Shown here in pieces: positions 52,341 to 60,644 of a stretch of DNA of 64,000 nt. Below the pieces are notes generated by a model. That model saw only the letters and a program-made list of their open reading frames with translations. It was not told where the DNA came from and ran no database searches. Numbering within the stretch: the stretch's first letter is position 1; every line of letters begins with the position of its first letter. Position numbers and translations under genes: made by a program. The DNA is from JADLGL01 sp050184415. Lineage in GTDB: Bacteria; Pseudomonadota; Alphaproteobacteria; Rhizobiales; Kaistiaceae. The stretch covers positions 1 to 64,000 of the forward strand of contig JBFXAJ010000002.1 of the NCBI GenBank assembly GCA_050184415.1, given 5' to 3'.

Positions 52341-52705
52341 TCCTTGCGGACTCGTCGGTCTGGATCGACCACCTCCGGCAGAGCAACCCGCGCCTCTTCG
52401 CTCTTCTCGATGAGGCGCGGATCCTGATGCACCCATTCGTCCTAGGGGAGGTTGCGCTCGGCTCTATTCGTAACCGGGATGTGGTTCTGCACTCGCTCCG
52501 CCGCCTGCCAGAGCTGCTTCCGGCGCGCCACGTCGAAGTGATGGAATTCATCGAACGCCACCAGCTCCACGGTTCAGGAATGGGGTTCGTGGACGTCCAC
52601 CTTCTCGCGGCCATTCGGCTGCGCGCGGGCACCCGCCTCTGGACCAGGGACAGGCGGCTTCACGGCGTCGCAGCCAGATTCGGCGTCGCAGTTCACGATG
52701 CGTGA
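52337..52705 (+). CDS. vapC: VapC-type PIN-domain ribonuclease toxin
   Basis: 122-aa PIN toxin. Acidic active-site residues: D in ILADSSVWIDHLR, E in VLGEVALGSIRNR, D in GMGFVDVHLLAAIRL, D in LWTRDRRLHGVAARFG. VapC toxins usually cleave tRNA or rRNA. GTG 52337 overlaps the antitoxin stop; the stop overlaps mutY by 8 bp, so the pair is inserted between smc and mutY and physically interlocked with mutY. Confidence 0.92.
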   Translation: MILADSSVWIDHLRQSNPRLFALLDEARILMHPFVLGEVALGSIRNRDVVLHSLRRLPELLPARHVEVMEFIERHQLHGSGMGFVDVHLLAAIRLRAGTRLWTRDRRLHGVAARFGVAVHDA

Positions 52706-53792
52706 TCTCTCTGCCCGGCTGCTCGCCTGGTACGACCGCCACGCCCGCAGCCTGCCATGGCGAGTGTCCCCCGCCGACCGCGCCGTCGGCGAGCGACCGG
52801 ACCCATACCGCGTGTGGCTTTCCGAGGTGATGCTGCAGCAGACGACGGTCGCGGCCGTGAAGTCCTATTTCGAGGCCTTCATTGAGCGCTGGCCGACCGT
52901 CGGCGACCTCGCCGCAGCGCCCGAGGCCGAAGTCATGAAGGCGTGGGCCGGCCTCGGCTACTACAGCCGCGCGCGCAACCTGAAGGCAGCCGCCGAAGCC
53001 GTCGCGACGTCGGGCGGTCGGTTCCCGTCGTCCTCCACGGCGTTGGCCGAATTGCCGGGTATCGGCGCTTATACGGCCGCCGCGATCGCGGCGATCGCCT
53101 TCGACGAGCCGGCCGCAGTCGTGGACGGGAATGTCGAACGCGTCATCTCGCGTGTCTTCGCCGTCGAAACGCCTCTGCCCGGGGCAAAGGCGGAGATCCG
53201 TGCGCGCCAGGCCGAGTTGACCCCGGCGCAGCGTCCGGGCGACTACGCCCAGGCGATGATGGACCTCGGCGCAACCATCTGCACGCCGAAACGCCCGGCC
53301 TGCGCGCTGTGCCCCTTGTCGGAGGATTGCGAAGCCCATCGGCACGGCATCCCGGAGCGGTTTCCCCGAAAGGCCGAGAAGGCGGAGCGGCCGACCCGCA
53401 TCGGCGAAGCCTTCGTCGCGATCCGGCCCGACGGCGCGGTGCTACTGCGGCGCCGCCCGCCGAAAGGCCTCCTCGGGGGAATGACGGAGGTTCCTACCGG
53501 ATCCTGGCGGACCGACGGCTCAGGTGCCGCAGCAGAACCGCCATTTCCGGCCGACTGGCGGAACGTGGGTGTCCCGGTCGTCCACGTCTTCACCCATTTC
53601 CGGCTGCAGCTTGCGGTCTACCGGGCGACCGTGGCGGACGACGAGGCGGCCCCTGGGAACCATTGGTGGTCGTCCCCGACCGACCTGCCGGGAGAGGCGC
53701 TGCCGAGTCTGATGAAGAAAGTCGTTGAGGCAGCCGTGCCGGGCGCGACGAAAGGCGCCGCTAGGCCGCCTCGGCCATCTCCTGCCGGATGA
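52698..53792 (+). CDS. mutY: Adenine DNA glycosylase MutY
   Basis: 364 aa. Removes A mispaired with 8-oxoG. HhH-GPD domain: PLPWR-like start (RSLPWRVSPADRA), LSEVMLQQTTVAAVKSYFEA, helix-hairpin-helix LPGIGAYTAAAIAAIAF with catalytic Asp in VDGNVERVISR. The 4Fe-4S cluster Cys are in ICTPKRPACALCPLSEDC. A C-terminal Nudix-like domain (about 235-350) recognises 8-oxoG. Start overlaps vapC by 8 bp; the 3' end overlaps ccrM by 32 bp. Confidence 0.96.
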   Translation: MRDLSARLLAWYDRHARSLPWRVSPADRAVGERPDPYRVWLSEVMLQQTTVAAVKSYFEAFIERWPTVGDLAAAPEAEVMKAWAGLGYYSRARNLKAAAEAVATSGGRFPSSSTALAELPGIGAYTAAAIAAIAFDEPAAVVDGNVERVISRVFAVETPLPGAKAEIRARQAELTPAQRPGDYAQAMMDLGATICTPKRPACALCPLSEDCEAHRHGIPERFPRKAEKAERPTRIGEAFVAIRPDGAVLLRRRPPKGLLGGMTEVPTGSWRTDGSGAAAEPPFPADWRNVGVPVVHVFTHFRLQLAVYRATVADDEAAPGNHWWSSPTDLPGEALPSLMKKVVEAAVPGATKGAARPPRPSPAG

Positions 53793-54870
53793 CCTGCCTT
53801 AGGTCGTCGATCGGCCGGAGCCGCGTGCCGTCGTCGAAATGCCAGAAGGTCCAGCCGTTGCAGGCCTCGAGGCCCTGGACCACGGCACCCATACGGTGAA
53901 TTGAACCCGACGCTCTTCCTACTTCGAGCGAACCGTCGGCGCGTACTATGGCGCGATGGTGCCCTGCGCCGTCGGTGAGCACGGCGCCTGGGGCCAGGAG
54001 GCCCGCTTCGAGGAGCGAGCCGAACGGAATCCGGGGCTCGGCGCGCTTGCCGCGCGTCACGCCTGTCGCGGCGTTATCCGCCGGAACCACACCTGCGATG
54101 CGGACGGCCGCCGCTTCGACATAGGCCGCCTCGCGCTCGATGCCGATGAAGTGACGGCCGAGTTTCCGGGCCACTGCGCCCGTCGTCCCGGTGCCGAAGA
54201 ACGGGTCGAGCACGACATCGCCGGCCTGCGTCGACGACAGGAGGACCCGATAGAGTAGCGCCTCCGGTTTCTGCGTGGCGTGGACCTTGCGGCCATCGAC
54301 CTTGAGCCGCTCGGAGCCGGTGCAGAGCGGCAGGGTCCAGTCGGACCGCATCTGGAGGTCGTCGTTGAACACCTTGAGGGCGTCATAGTTGAAGGCATAG
54401 TTCCGGGCGTCGGCGCTGCGTGCGGCCCAGATCATGGTCTCGTGGGCATTGGTGAAGCGCCGGCCGCGGAAATTCGGCATCGGATTGGTCTTGCGCCAGA
54501 CGACGTCGTTGAGAATCCAATAGCCGAGGTCCTGCAGGATCGCGCCGACACGGAAGATGTTGTGATAGCTGCCGATCACCCAGAGCGTCCCGTCGGGTTT
54601 CAGCACGCGCCGACAGGCGAGGAGCCAGGCGCGGGTGAAGGCGTCGTAGTCGGAGAAGCTCGCGAACCGGTCCCAGGCGTCGGTGACGCCGTCGACCTCG
54701 GACTGGTCGGGCCGCGTCAGGCGGCCTTCGAGCTGGAGGTTGTAGGGCGGGTCGGCAAACACGAGATCGACGGAACCCGCGGGCAGCTTCTGCAACTCCG
54801 CGATGCAATCGCCGTTGATGATGCGGTCAAGCCAGGCACCGATTTCCGCCGATCTAAGGCCGCCACGCAT
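53761..54870 (-). CDS. ccrM: Cell-cycle regulated DNA adenine methyltransferase CcrM (GANTC)
   Basis: 369-aa N6-adenine methylase, beta-class order: catalytic DPPY in LVFADPPYNLQLEGR (about 33-47) before the SAM motif DPFFGTGTTGAVARKLGR (about 210). The C-terminal ~85 residues (FGSLLEAGLLAPGAVL, WTFWHFDDGTRLRPID) are the CcrM-specific domain. CcrM methylates GANTC after replication and times gene expression in alphaproteobacteria. It converges on mutY with a 32-bp overlap. A GANTC site (GACTC, 54994-54998) lies in its upstream divergent region. Confidence 0.97.
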   Translation of the reverse strand: MRGGLRSAEIGAWLDRIINGDCIAELQKLPAGSVDLVFADPPYNLQLEGRLTRPDQSEVDGVTDAWDRFASFSDYDAFTRAWLLACRRVLKPDGTLWVIGSYHNIFRVGAILQDLGYWILNDVVWRKTNPMPNFRGRRFTNAHETMIWAARSADARNYAFNYDALKVFNDDLQMRSDWTLPLCTGSERLKVDGRKVHATQKPEALLYRVLLSSTQAGDVVLDPFFGTGTTGAVARKLGRHFIGIEREAAYVEAAAVRIAGVVPADNAATGVTRGKRAEPRIPFGSLLEAGLLAPGAVLTDGAGHHRAIVRADGSLEVGRASGSIHRMGAVVQGLEACNGWTFWHFDDGTRLRPIDDLRQVIRQEMAEAA

Positions 54871-55016
54871 TCACTCGCCCCGGGCTACGCGATACACGAC
54901 CGGCAGGGTCGCCGGGTGCGATCATGGTTACCGGTCAGGGTGAAGGCCGCGTTGAGGAACGTGGTTAGCGAATTCCGAACGACGCCGGGCGCCGACTCGA
55001 AAGGTGAACGAACCGC

Positions 55017-57200
55017 ATGAGCAGACTGGCCTGGCTTCCGCGACGCATCAAAGCCCTGGCGGTCGCCGCCTTCATCATCGGCCTTCCCATGGCCGTCGCA
55101 GCTCCGGCGATGGCGGCGCAAATCATGGTGGTGATGGACGCATCCGGCTCGGCCGCCGGTCGGATCGGCGACGTCCGCAAGATCGACATCGCTCGTGCTG
55201 CCCTCGAAGCCGCGATGCGCGACGCCCCGCTCGACCTCTCGCTCGGTCTCGTCGCCTACGGCCATCGGGACCGCGAATCCTGCACCGATGTGGAAGTCCT
55301 GGCTGCCCCGGGACCGGCCGACGACGCCCTGGCCGCGGCCACAACCATCGGCCCGCTCGGCCGCAGCCCGATCGCGGAGGCAACGGTCGCCGCGGCGGAG
55401 GCGCTCGGCGGCCCCGAGGTCGAAGGCACCATCGTCGTCATCACTGACAACGCCGACAACTGCGCGCCGGACCCGTGCGCGATCGTGGCCGACCTCCACC
55501 AGCGGATGCCGAATATCACCGTCTCGATCGTCGGCATCGCGATCCCGGAGGAGGAGGTGGCGGCCCTCTCGTGCATCACCGAGCTGACGGGCGGCACCTA
55601 TGTCCGTGCCGGCGACGCGGACGGATTTCGCCGGAATCTCGCAGAGGTGCTGACGGCGGCCTGGGCGGAACCGGAGATTCCCCTGCCCGTCGCCAATCTC
55701 CGCCTCGAAGGCCCGGCGATACAGGGCCAGCCCTTCACCGTGGCGTATGACGGTCCGTTGCTGCCGGGCGACCAGATCCGGATTTCGTGGTTCGGCACGC
55801 CGGGTGCCGACCACATCGTCGGCGCCAACGTCCACACCGACGGCACCGCGGTGACGATGACCGCACCGATGGAGCGCGGCGCCTATGAGCTCCGCTACTG
55901 GCATGCCGATCGCCGGGCCGTGCTCGCGACGGCGCGCCTGCAGGTCGACGCCATCGCGCCGGCGGTCACCGGCCCGGCCACGGTTCAGCAAGGCGCGACC
56001 TTTGAAGTGGCTTGGAACGCCGACGCTCATGGCGGGGAGACGATCCAGTTGGCGAACCCCCGGGCGCCCGCCGATCAGCCCCTTGCGACGGTCGAGTTGA
56101 GGCGCACGCAGCCGGTGGTGACGATGGTCGCCCCGACCGACCTCGGCACGTTCGAGCTGCGGCTCGTGCTCGCCGCGCCGACGCCGGTCGAAGGGGTGCC
56201 GATGAGCGGCGCCGCCACCGACCGGATCGTCGCCCGGCAGGAGATTCGGGTCGTCGCCGCGAATGCCGCCGTCACCGCGCCGCCGACGGTCGTGGCCGGC
56301 GAGCCGTTTGCGATCACCTGGACCGGCCCCGGCGGCCCGGACGACGACATCTATCTCGCGCCGGCAACGGCGCCGCGCGACCTCTATGTCGACGCGCAGC
56401 GGCCGCGCGACGAGGAACTGACGTTCCATGCGCCCTACGCCGCCGGCAACTACGAGCTCCGCTACTGGTCTGGCGCGCTCGGCCGGGTGATCGGCAAGAC
56501 CGCGATCGCCGTGACGCTGCCGACGGCGACGCTCGACGCGCCGGCAACCGTGGCCGGTGGCCAGCCGATCGTGGTGAATTGGACCGGACCGGCCGGGTTT
56601 GGCGACCACATCGCGATCGTCGACCTCGCCGATGTCACGCGTCCGCTCTCCCGGTCGGTTGCCGCCACGTCGGGCCGGCCCGTGACGGTGACGGCACCGA
56701 TCACAGCCGGCACCTACGAAATCCGCTATCTGGCCGGCCTCGACGGCCTCGTGCTGGCGCAACAGCCTCTCGAGGTCACTGCGACGACGATCGCCGTGAC
56801 CGCGCCGGACCGGATCGAGGCGGGCCAGACCTTTGTGGCCGAGTGGCAGGGACCAGGAGCGCCGCTCGACGAGATCCGCCTCATCGGCCCGAGCGACGAC
56901 GGCCGCCGGCCGCTGGCCGCGATCCGCGTCGTGGCCGGGGAAGCCGCGACGCTGACCGCGCCCGAGACGCCGGGCGCCTATGCGATCGTCTATTGGTCCG
57001 GCGCCGAGAACCGGGCGATCGCCTCGGCCGCGGTCGAGGTCACCTGCGACGCCTGCGCCCCGCCGGCCGCCGCTCCCGCGGCTGGCCCGGTCTCGGGTGG
57101 TCCCGCAGCCGTTCCGCCGGCTCCCGCGCCGGAGCCGCCGCCGGCTGCGGTCACTCCCGAAGGCGCAGCGCCTGCCACGCCGCCGGTTCCGGCCGGTTGA
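55017..57200 (+). CDS. Secreted VWA protein with five repeated beta-sandwich modules
   Basis: 727 aa. Signal peptide 1-34 (VAAFIIGLPMAVAAPAMA). VWA domain about 35-215 with MIDAS motif VVMDASGSAAG (DxSxS). Then five modules of about 85-100 residues starting near 228, 313, 417, 501 and 590, each with a 'AP.tv.aG..f.v.W.Gpg...D.I.l' start and a 'G.YelrYw.g...r.i..a.i.V' end; the last ends near 673. Two Cys follow, then an Ala/Pro-rich tail. Likely an envelope adhesion or sensing protein; no known family for the modules. Divergent from ccrM; thrC follows 99 bp later. Start ATG 55017 with a GGTGAACG-like site is acceptable. Confidence 0.82.
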   Translation: MSRLAWLPRRIKALAVAAFIIGLPMAVAAPAMAAQIMVVMDASGSAAGRIGDVRKIDIARAALEAAMRDAPLDLSLGLVAYGHRDRESCTDVEVLAAPGPADDALAAATTIGPLGRSPIAEATVAAAEALGGPEVEGTIVVITDNADNCAPDPCAIVADLHQRMPNITVSIVGIAIPEEEVAALSCITELTGGTYVRAGDADGFRRNLAEVLTAAWAEPEIPLPVANLRLEGPAIQGQPFTVAYDGPLLPGDQIRISWFGTPGADHIVGANVHTDGTAVTMTAPMERGAYELRYWHADRRAVLATARLQVDAIAPAVTGPATVQQGATFEVAWNADAHGGETIQLANPRAPADQPLATVELRRTQPVVTMVAPTDLGTFELRLVLAAPTPVEGVPMSGAATDRIVARQEIRVVAANAAVTAPPTVVAGEPFAITWTGPGGPDDDIYLAPATAPRDLYVDAQRPRDEELTFHAPYAAGNYELRYWSGALGRVIGKTAIAVTLPTATLDAPATVAGGQPIVVNWTGPAGFGDHIAIVDLADVTRPLSRSVAATSGRPVTVTAPITAGTYEIRYLAGLDGLVLAQQPLEVTATTIAVTAPDRIEAGQTFVAEWQGPGAPLDEIRLIGPSDDGRRPLAAIRVVAGEAATLTAPETPGAYAIVYWSGAENRAIASAAVEVTCDACAPPAAAPAAGPVSGGPAAVPPAPAPEPPPAAVTPEGAAPATPPVPAG

Positions 57201-57299
57201 GGGCGCGATACCGCCGCACACCCTGGATTGTTGCCGTCATGGCGCCGGGTGGATAGGGTCCCGCCGCTGGCCGAGGGCCGGCGGCTCCTGGAGAACGCC

Positions 57300-58709
57300 T
57301 TGGACTATTTCAGCACGCGCGGCGCGGCGCCGGTCATCGGCTTTGGCGATGCCCTCCTTGCCGGCCTCGCCCCGGATGGCGGCCTCTATCTGCCGCACGA
57401 ATGGCCGCGTTTGTCGAACGATGCGATCGCGGGCTTCGCCGGTCGTCCGTATGCCGAGGTCGCGGCGAACGTCGTCCATCAATTCGCCGCCGACGAATTC
57501 GACCACGCCGAACTCCTGGAGATGTCGCGGGCGGCCTATGCCGGCTTCGCCCATCCCGCCGTCGCGCCGCTGGTCCAGATCGGCGCGAACGCGTTCGTCC
57601 TCGAGCTGTTCCACGGCCCGACGCTGGCATTCAAGGACCTGGCCATGCAGCTCCTGGCGCGGATGATGGACCGCGCGCTGGCGAAGCGCGGCCGGCGGGC
57701 CACGATCGTCGGCGCCACCTCGGGCGACACCGGAAGCGCCGCCATCGAGGCGTTCCGCGGCAGCGAGCGGGTCGACGTCTTCATCCTGTTCCCGAAGGGC
57801 CGCGTCTCGCCGGTGCAGCAGCGCCAGATGACGACCGTGCCGGACGCCAACGTCCACGCGATCGCTGTGGAAGGCTCCTTCGACGACTGCCAGATGCTCC
57901 TCAAGGAGATGTTCCGCCGCGAGCGGTTTCGGCGCGGCGTGTCGCTGGCGGCGGTCAACTCGATCAACTGGGCCCGGATCGTCGCCCAGGCGGCGTACTA
58001 TTTCACGGCGGCGACTAACCTCGGCGCGCCGGACCGCGAGATCGCCTTCGCTGTCCCGACCGGCAATTTCGGCGACGTGTTCGCGGGTTATGTCGCCGAG
58101 CGGATGGGGCTTCCGATCGAGCGCCTTCTGATCGCCACCAACAGCAACGACATCCTCGCCCGCACCTTCGCGACCGGGCGGTACGAAGTCCGGACCGCCA
58201 TTGCCACGGCGTCGCCGTCGATGGACATCCAGATCTCGTCGAACTTCGAGCGGCTGCTGTCGGAAGTCTACGGCCGCGACGGGGCGGCGGTCGCCCGCCT
58301 GATGCAGGGCCTGGCGCAAAGCGGAGCATTCCAGATCGACGTCGGCGCCATGGAGCGTATCCACTCCCTCTTCGCCGCCGACCGGGCGGATGAAGCGGAG
58401 ATGGCGGCGGCGATGCGATCGACGTTCGAGAAAGCCGGCTACCTCGCCGACCCCCATACGAGTGTTGCGCTTTCCGTCGCGGCAAGGCATCCGGCGCCCG
58501 ATGGCGCGCCGATGGTCACCCTCGCCACCGCCCATCCGGCGAAATTCCCCGACGCCGTCGAGAAGGCCACGGGCATCCGCCCGAAACTGCCCGCGCATCT
58601 TGCGGACCTCTTCGGCCGCGAGGAAAGCTTTGCCGTTCTCGCCAATGATATCGACGCGGTGGAAACCTACATCGAGGCCCGCGCCCGTGCCGCAACTCTG
58701 GAGGCCTAG
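57300..58709 (+). CDS. thrC: Threonine synthase
   Basis: 469-aa PLP enzyme converting O-phosphohomoserine to threonine. N-terminal DYFSTRGAAPVIGFGDALLA and GLAPDGGLYLP, PLP-Lys in FHGPTLAFKDLAMQLLARMM, phosphate loop GATSGDTGSAAIEAF, and VNSINWARIVAQAAYYF and PTGNFGDVFAGY. I chose TTG 57300: a GGAG site lies 8 nt upstream and homologues begin there; the open frame continues 24 codons upstream. The M16 peptidase gene follows after 3 bp, a stable pair in Hyphomicrobiales. Confidence 0.95.
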   Translation: MDYFSTRGAAPVIGFGDALLAGLAPDGGLYLPHEWPRLSNDAIAGFAGRPYAEVAANVVHQFAADEFDHAELLEMSRAAYAGFAHPAVAPLVQIGANAFVLELFHGPTLAFKDLAMQLLARMMDRALAKRGRRATIVGATSGDTGSAAIEAFRGSERVDVFILFPKGRVSPVQQRQMTTVPDANVHAIAVEGSFDDCQMLLKEMFRRERFRRGVSLAAVNSINWARIVAQAAYYFTAATNLGAPDREIAFAVPTGNFGDVFAGYVAERMGLPIERLLIATNSNDILARTFATGRYEVRTAIATASPSMDIQISSNFERLLSEVYGRDGAAVARLMQGLAQSGAFQIDVGAMERIHSLFAADRADEAEMAAAMRSTFEKAGYLADPHTSVALSVAARHPAPDGAPMVTLATAHPAKFPDAVEKATGIRPKLPAHLADLFGREESFAVLANDIDAVETYIEARARAATLEA

Positions 58710-58712
58710 CTG

Positions 58713-59987
58713 ATGTCCGTCGAAGTCACCCGCCTGGCCTCGGGCACGACCGTCGTCACCCAGAGCATGGACCACCTCGAAAGCGTCGCCCTCGGCGTCT
58801 GGGTTGGCGCCGGGTCGCGGTCGGAGACCGAAAGCGAGCACGGCCTCGCGCATCTCCTCGAGCATATGGCGTTCAAGGGGACCGAGCGGCGGAGCGCGAT
58901 CGCGATCGCCGAGGAGATCGAGGCGGTAGGCGGCGAACTGAACGCATCGACCAGCGCCGAGATGACGAACTATTATGCGCGGGTGCTCAAGGCGGACCTG
59001 CCGCTGGCGATGGACATCCTGTCCGACATCCTGTCCAACTCGGTCTTCGACGAGGGCGAACTGGCCCGCGAGCGGCACGTGATCGTCCAGGAGATCGGCG
59101 CCGCGCTCGATACGCCTGAGGACCTCGTCTACGACTACTTCTCCGAGACCGCCTATCCCGACCAGCCGGTGGGCCGCCCGATCCTCGGGACCGTCGAATC
59201 CGTGCGCTCGATGACCCGGCCGGCGATCGTCAACTACCTCGACAAGCATTATCGCGGCCCGTCGATGGTGGTGTCGGCCGCTGGCGCCGTCGAGCACCAG
59301 GCGGTGGTCCGCATGGTCGAGACCGGACTTGGCGGCGTGCCGAGCAGTGCCGGCCCGAAGCCGCAGGCCGCGGTCTATCGCGGCGGCGAACGCCGGGAGA
59401 CCCGTGACCTTATGGAGGCGCAGATCGTCCTCGGCTTCGGCGGCCGCTCCTTCAGCTCGCCCGATTATTACACCGCGCAGGTGCTGGCGACGGCGCTCGG
59501 TGGCGGAATGTCGTCCCGCCTCTTCCAGGAGGTCCGGGAGAAGCGCGGCCTCTGCTACTCGATCTACGCCTTCCACTGGTCGTTCACCGATGGCGGCGTG
59601 TTCGGCATCCATGCCGCGACCGGGCAGGACGATATCGCCGAGCTGATGCCGGTGGTGATCGGCGAGGTCGAGCGCTCGGCTCATGACCTCGGCGAGGTCG
59701 AGATCAGCCGTGCCAAGGCCCAGCTCCGTGCGAGCCTGGTGATGGCGCTCGAAAGCCCCGTCGCGCGGGCCGGGCAGCTCGCCCGACAGATCCTCCTCTT
59801 CGGCCGGCCCTTCGACATCAAGGAGCTGGTGGAGAAGGTCGATGCGGTGAGCGTCGAAGGCGTCCGCCGGCTCGCCGGCTCGATCTTCACCGGCTCGATC
59901 CCGACGCTGGCCTCGATCGGCCCGGTGCAACGCCTCATCCGGCATGACGACATCGTCGCGCGGCTCGGCTCGCGGGCGGCAGCGTAG
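58713..59987 (+). CDS. M16 family metallopeptidase (mitochondrial processing peptidase-like)
   Basis: 424-aa zinc protease, relative of MPP-beta. The inverted zinc motif HLLEHMAFKGT (HXXEH, about residues 49-59) is intact, with the distal Glu in RERHVIVQEIGAALD. Second half: GGGMSSRLFQEVREKRGLCY-type block. Probably periplasm-facing or cytosolic peptidase acting on short peptides; exact role unknown. Tightly linked to thrC and to the acetyltransferase gene 14 bp later. Confidence 0.95.
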   Translation: MSVEVTRLASGTTVVTQSMDHLESVALGVWVGAGSRSETESEHGLAHLLEHMAFKGTERRSAIAIAEEIEAVGGELNASTSAEMTNYYARVLKADLPLAMDILSDILSNSVFDEGELARERHVIVQEIGAALDTPEDLVYDYFSETAYPDQPVGRPILGTVESVRSMTRPAIVNYLDKHYRGPSMVVSAAGAVEHQAVVRMVETGLGGVPSSAGPKPQAAVYRGGERRETRDLMEAQIVLGFGGRSFSSPDYYTAQVLATALGGGMSSRLFQEVREKRGLCYSIYAFHWSFTDGGVFGIHAATGQDDIAELMPVVIGEVERSAHDLGEVEISRAKAQLRASLVMALESPVARAGQLARQILLFGRPFDIKELVEKVDAVSVEGVRRLAGSIFTGSIPTLASIGPVQRLIRHDDIVARLGSRAAA

Positions 59988-60001
59988 GACGAGGCGACGC
60001 C

Positions 60002-60589
60002 ATGGCCTTCCTCCGCTCGGTCCCCCCGGCACCTCCCCTTGGAGTGATCCGCGGCGAAAAGGTCCTGCTCCGCTTCCCGCTCCTCTCGGACTTCACGCAA
60101 TGGGCGGTCCTTCGCTCCGAGAGCCGGCGGTTCCTGGCGCCCTGGGAGCCGATCTGGCCGGCGGACGAGCTGACGCGCCTCGGCTTCCGGCGGCGGATCA
60201 AGCGCTACCAGCGCGAGCTCCGGGAAGGGTCGGGCTACCCGTTCTTCGTCTTCGCCGCCGACGGCGTTGCTCTCCTCGGCGGCCTCACGCTGTCCCAGGT
60301 GCAGCGTGGCGTCACGCAGTCCGGGTCCCTGGGCTACTGGATGGGCGAGCGCTACGCCGGCCGGGGCTACATGAGCGACGCCGTGCGAACGCTGCTTCGC
60401 TTCGGCTTCGACAACCTCCGCCTGCACCGGATCGAGGCCGCCTGCCTGCCGCACAATGCCGCGTCGATCCGGCTCCTCGAAAAGGTCGGATTTCGGCGGG
60501 AGGGCTACGCGCGCAGCTACCTGTGCATTGACGGGCGCTGGCAGGATCATTTGCTCTACGCCATGGTCAATGATGATCCACGGACGTGA
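60002..60589 (+). CDS. GNAT family N-acetyltransferase (RimJ/RimL type)
   Basis: 195 aa. Acetyl-CoA-binding motif region YAGRGYMSDAVRTLLRFGFD (about 118-137), and NAASIRLLEKVGFRREGYAR near the end, as in RimJ-type acetyltransferases. Likely acetylates a ribosomal protein N-terminus or a small molecule. Follows the thrC-M16 pair. Confidence 0.93.
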   Translation: MAFLRSVPPAPPLGVIRGEKVLLRFPLLSDFTQWAVLRSESRRFLAPWEPIWPADELTRLGFRRRIKRYQRELREGSGYPFFVFAADGVALLGGLTLSQVQRGVTQSGSLGYWMGERYAGRGYMSDAVRTLLRFGFDNLRLHRIEAACLPHNAASIRLLEKVGFRREGYARSYLCIDGRWQDHLLYAMVNDDPRT

Positions 60590-60644
60590 TACGCTCCGCG
60601 CTTCGCAATTCCCTGTTCGGGCACGTGGCGGTCCATAAGACGTC

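Noticed and set aside
57237..60032. 931-codon minus-strand frame across thrC and the M16 gene
   Set aside because: Arg/Asp-rich shadow typical of high-GC antisense; both plus-strand genes are certain.
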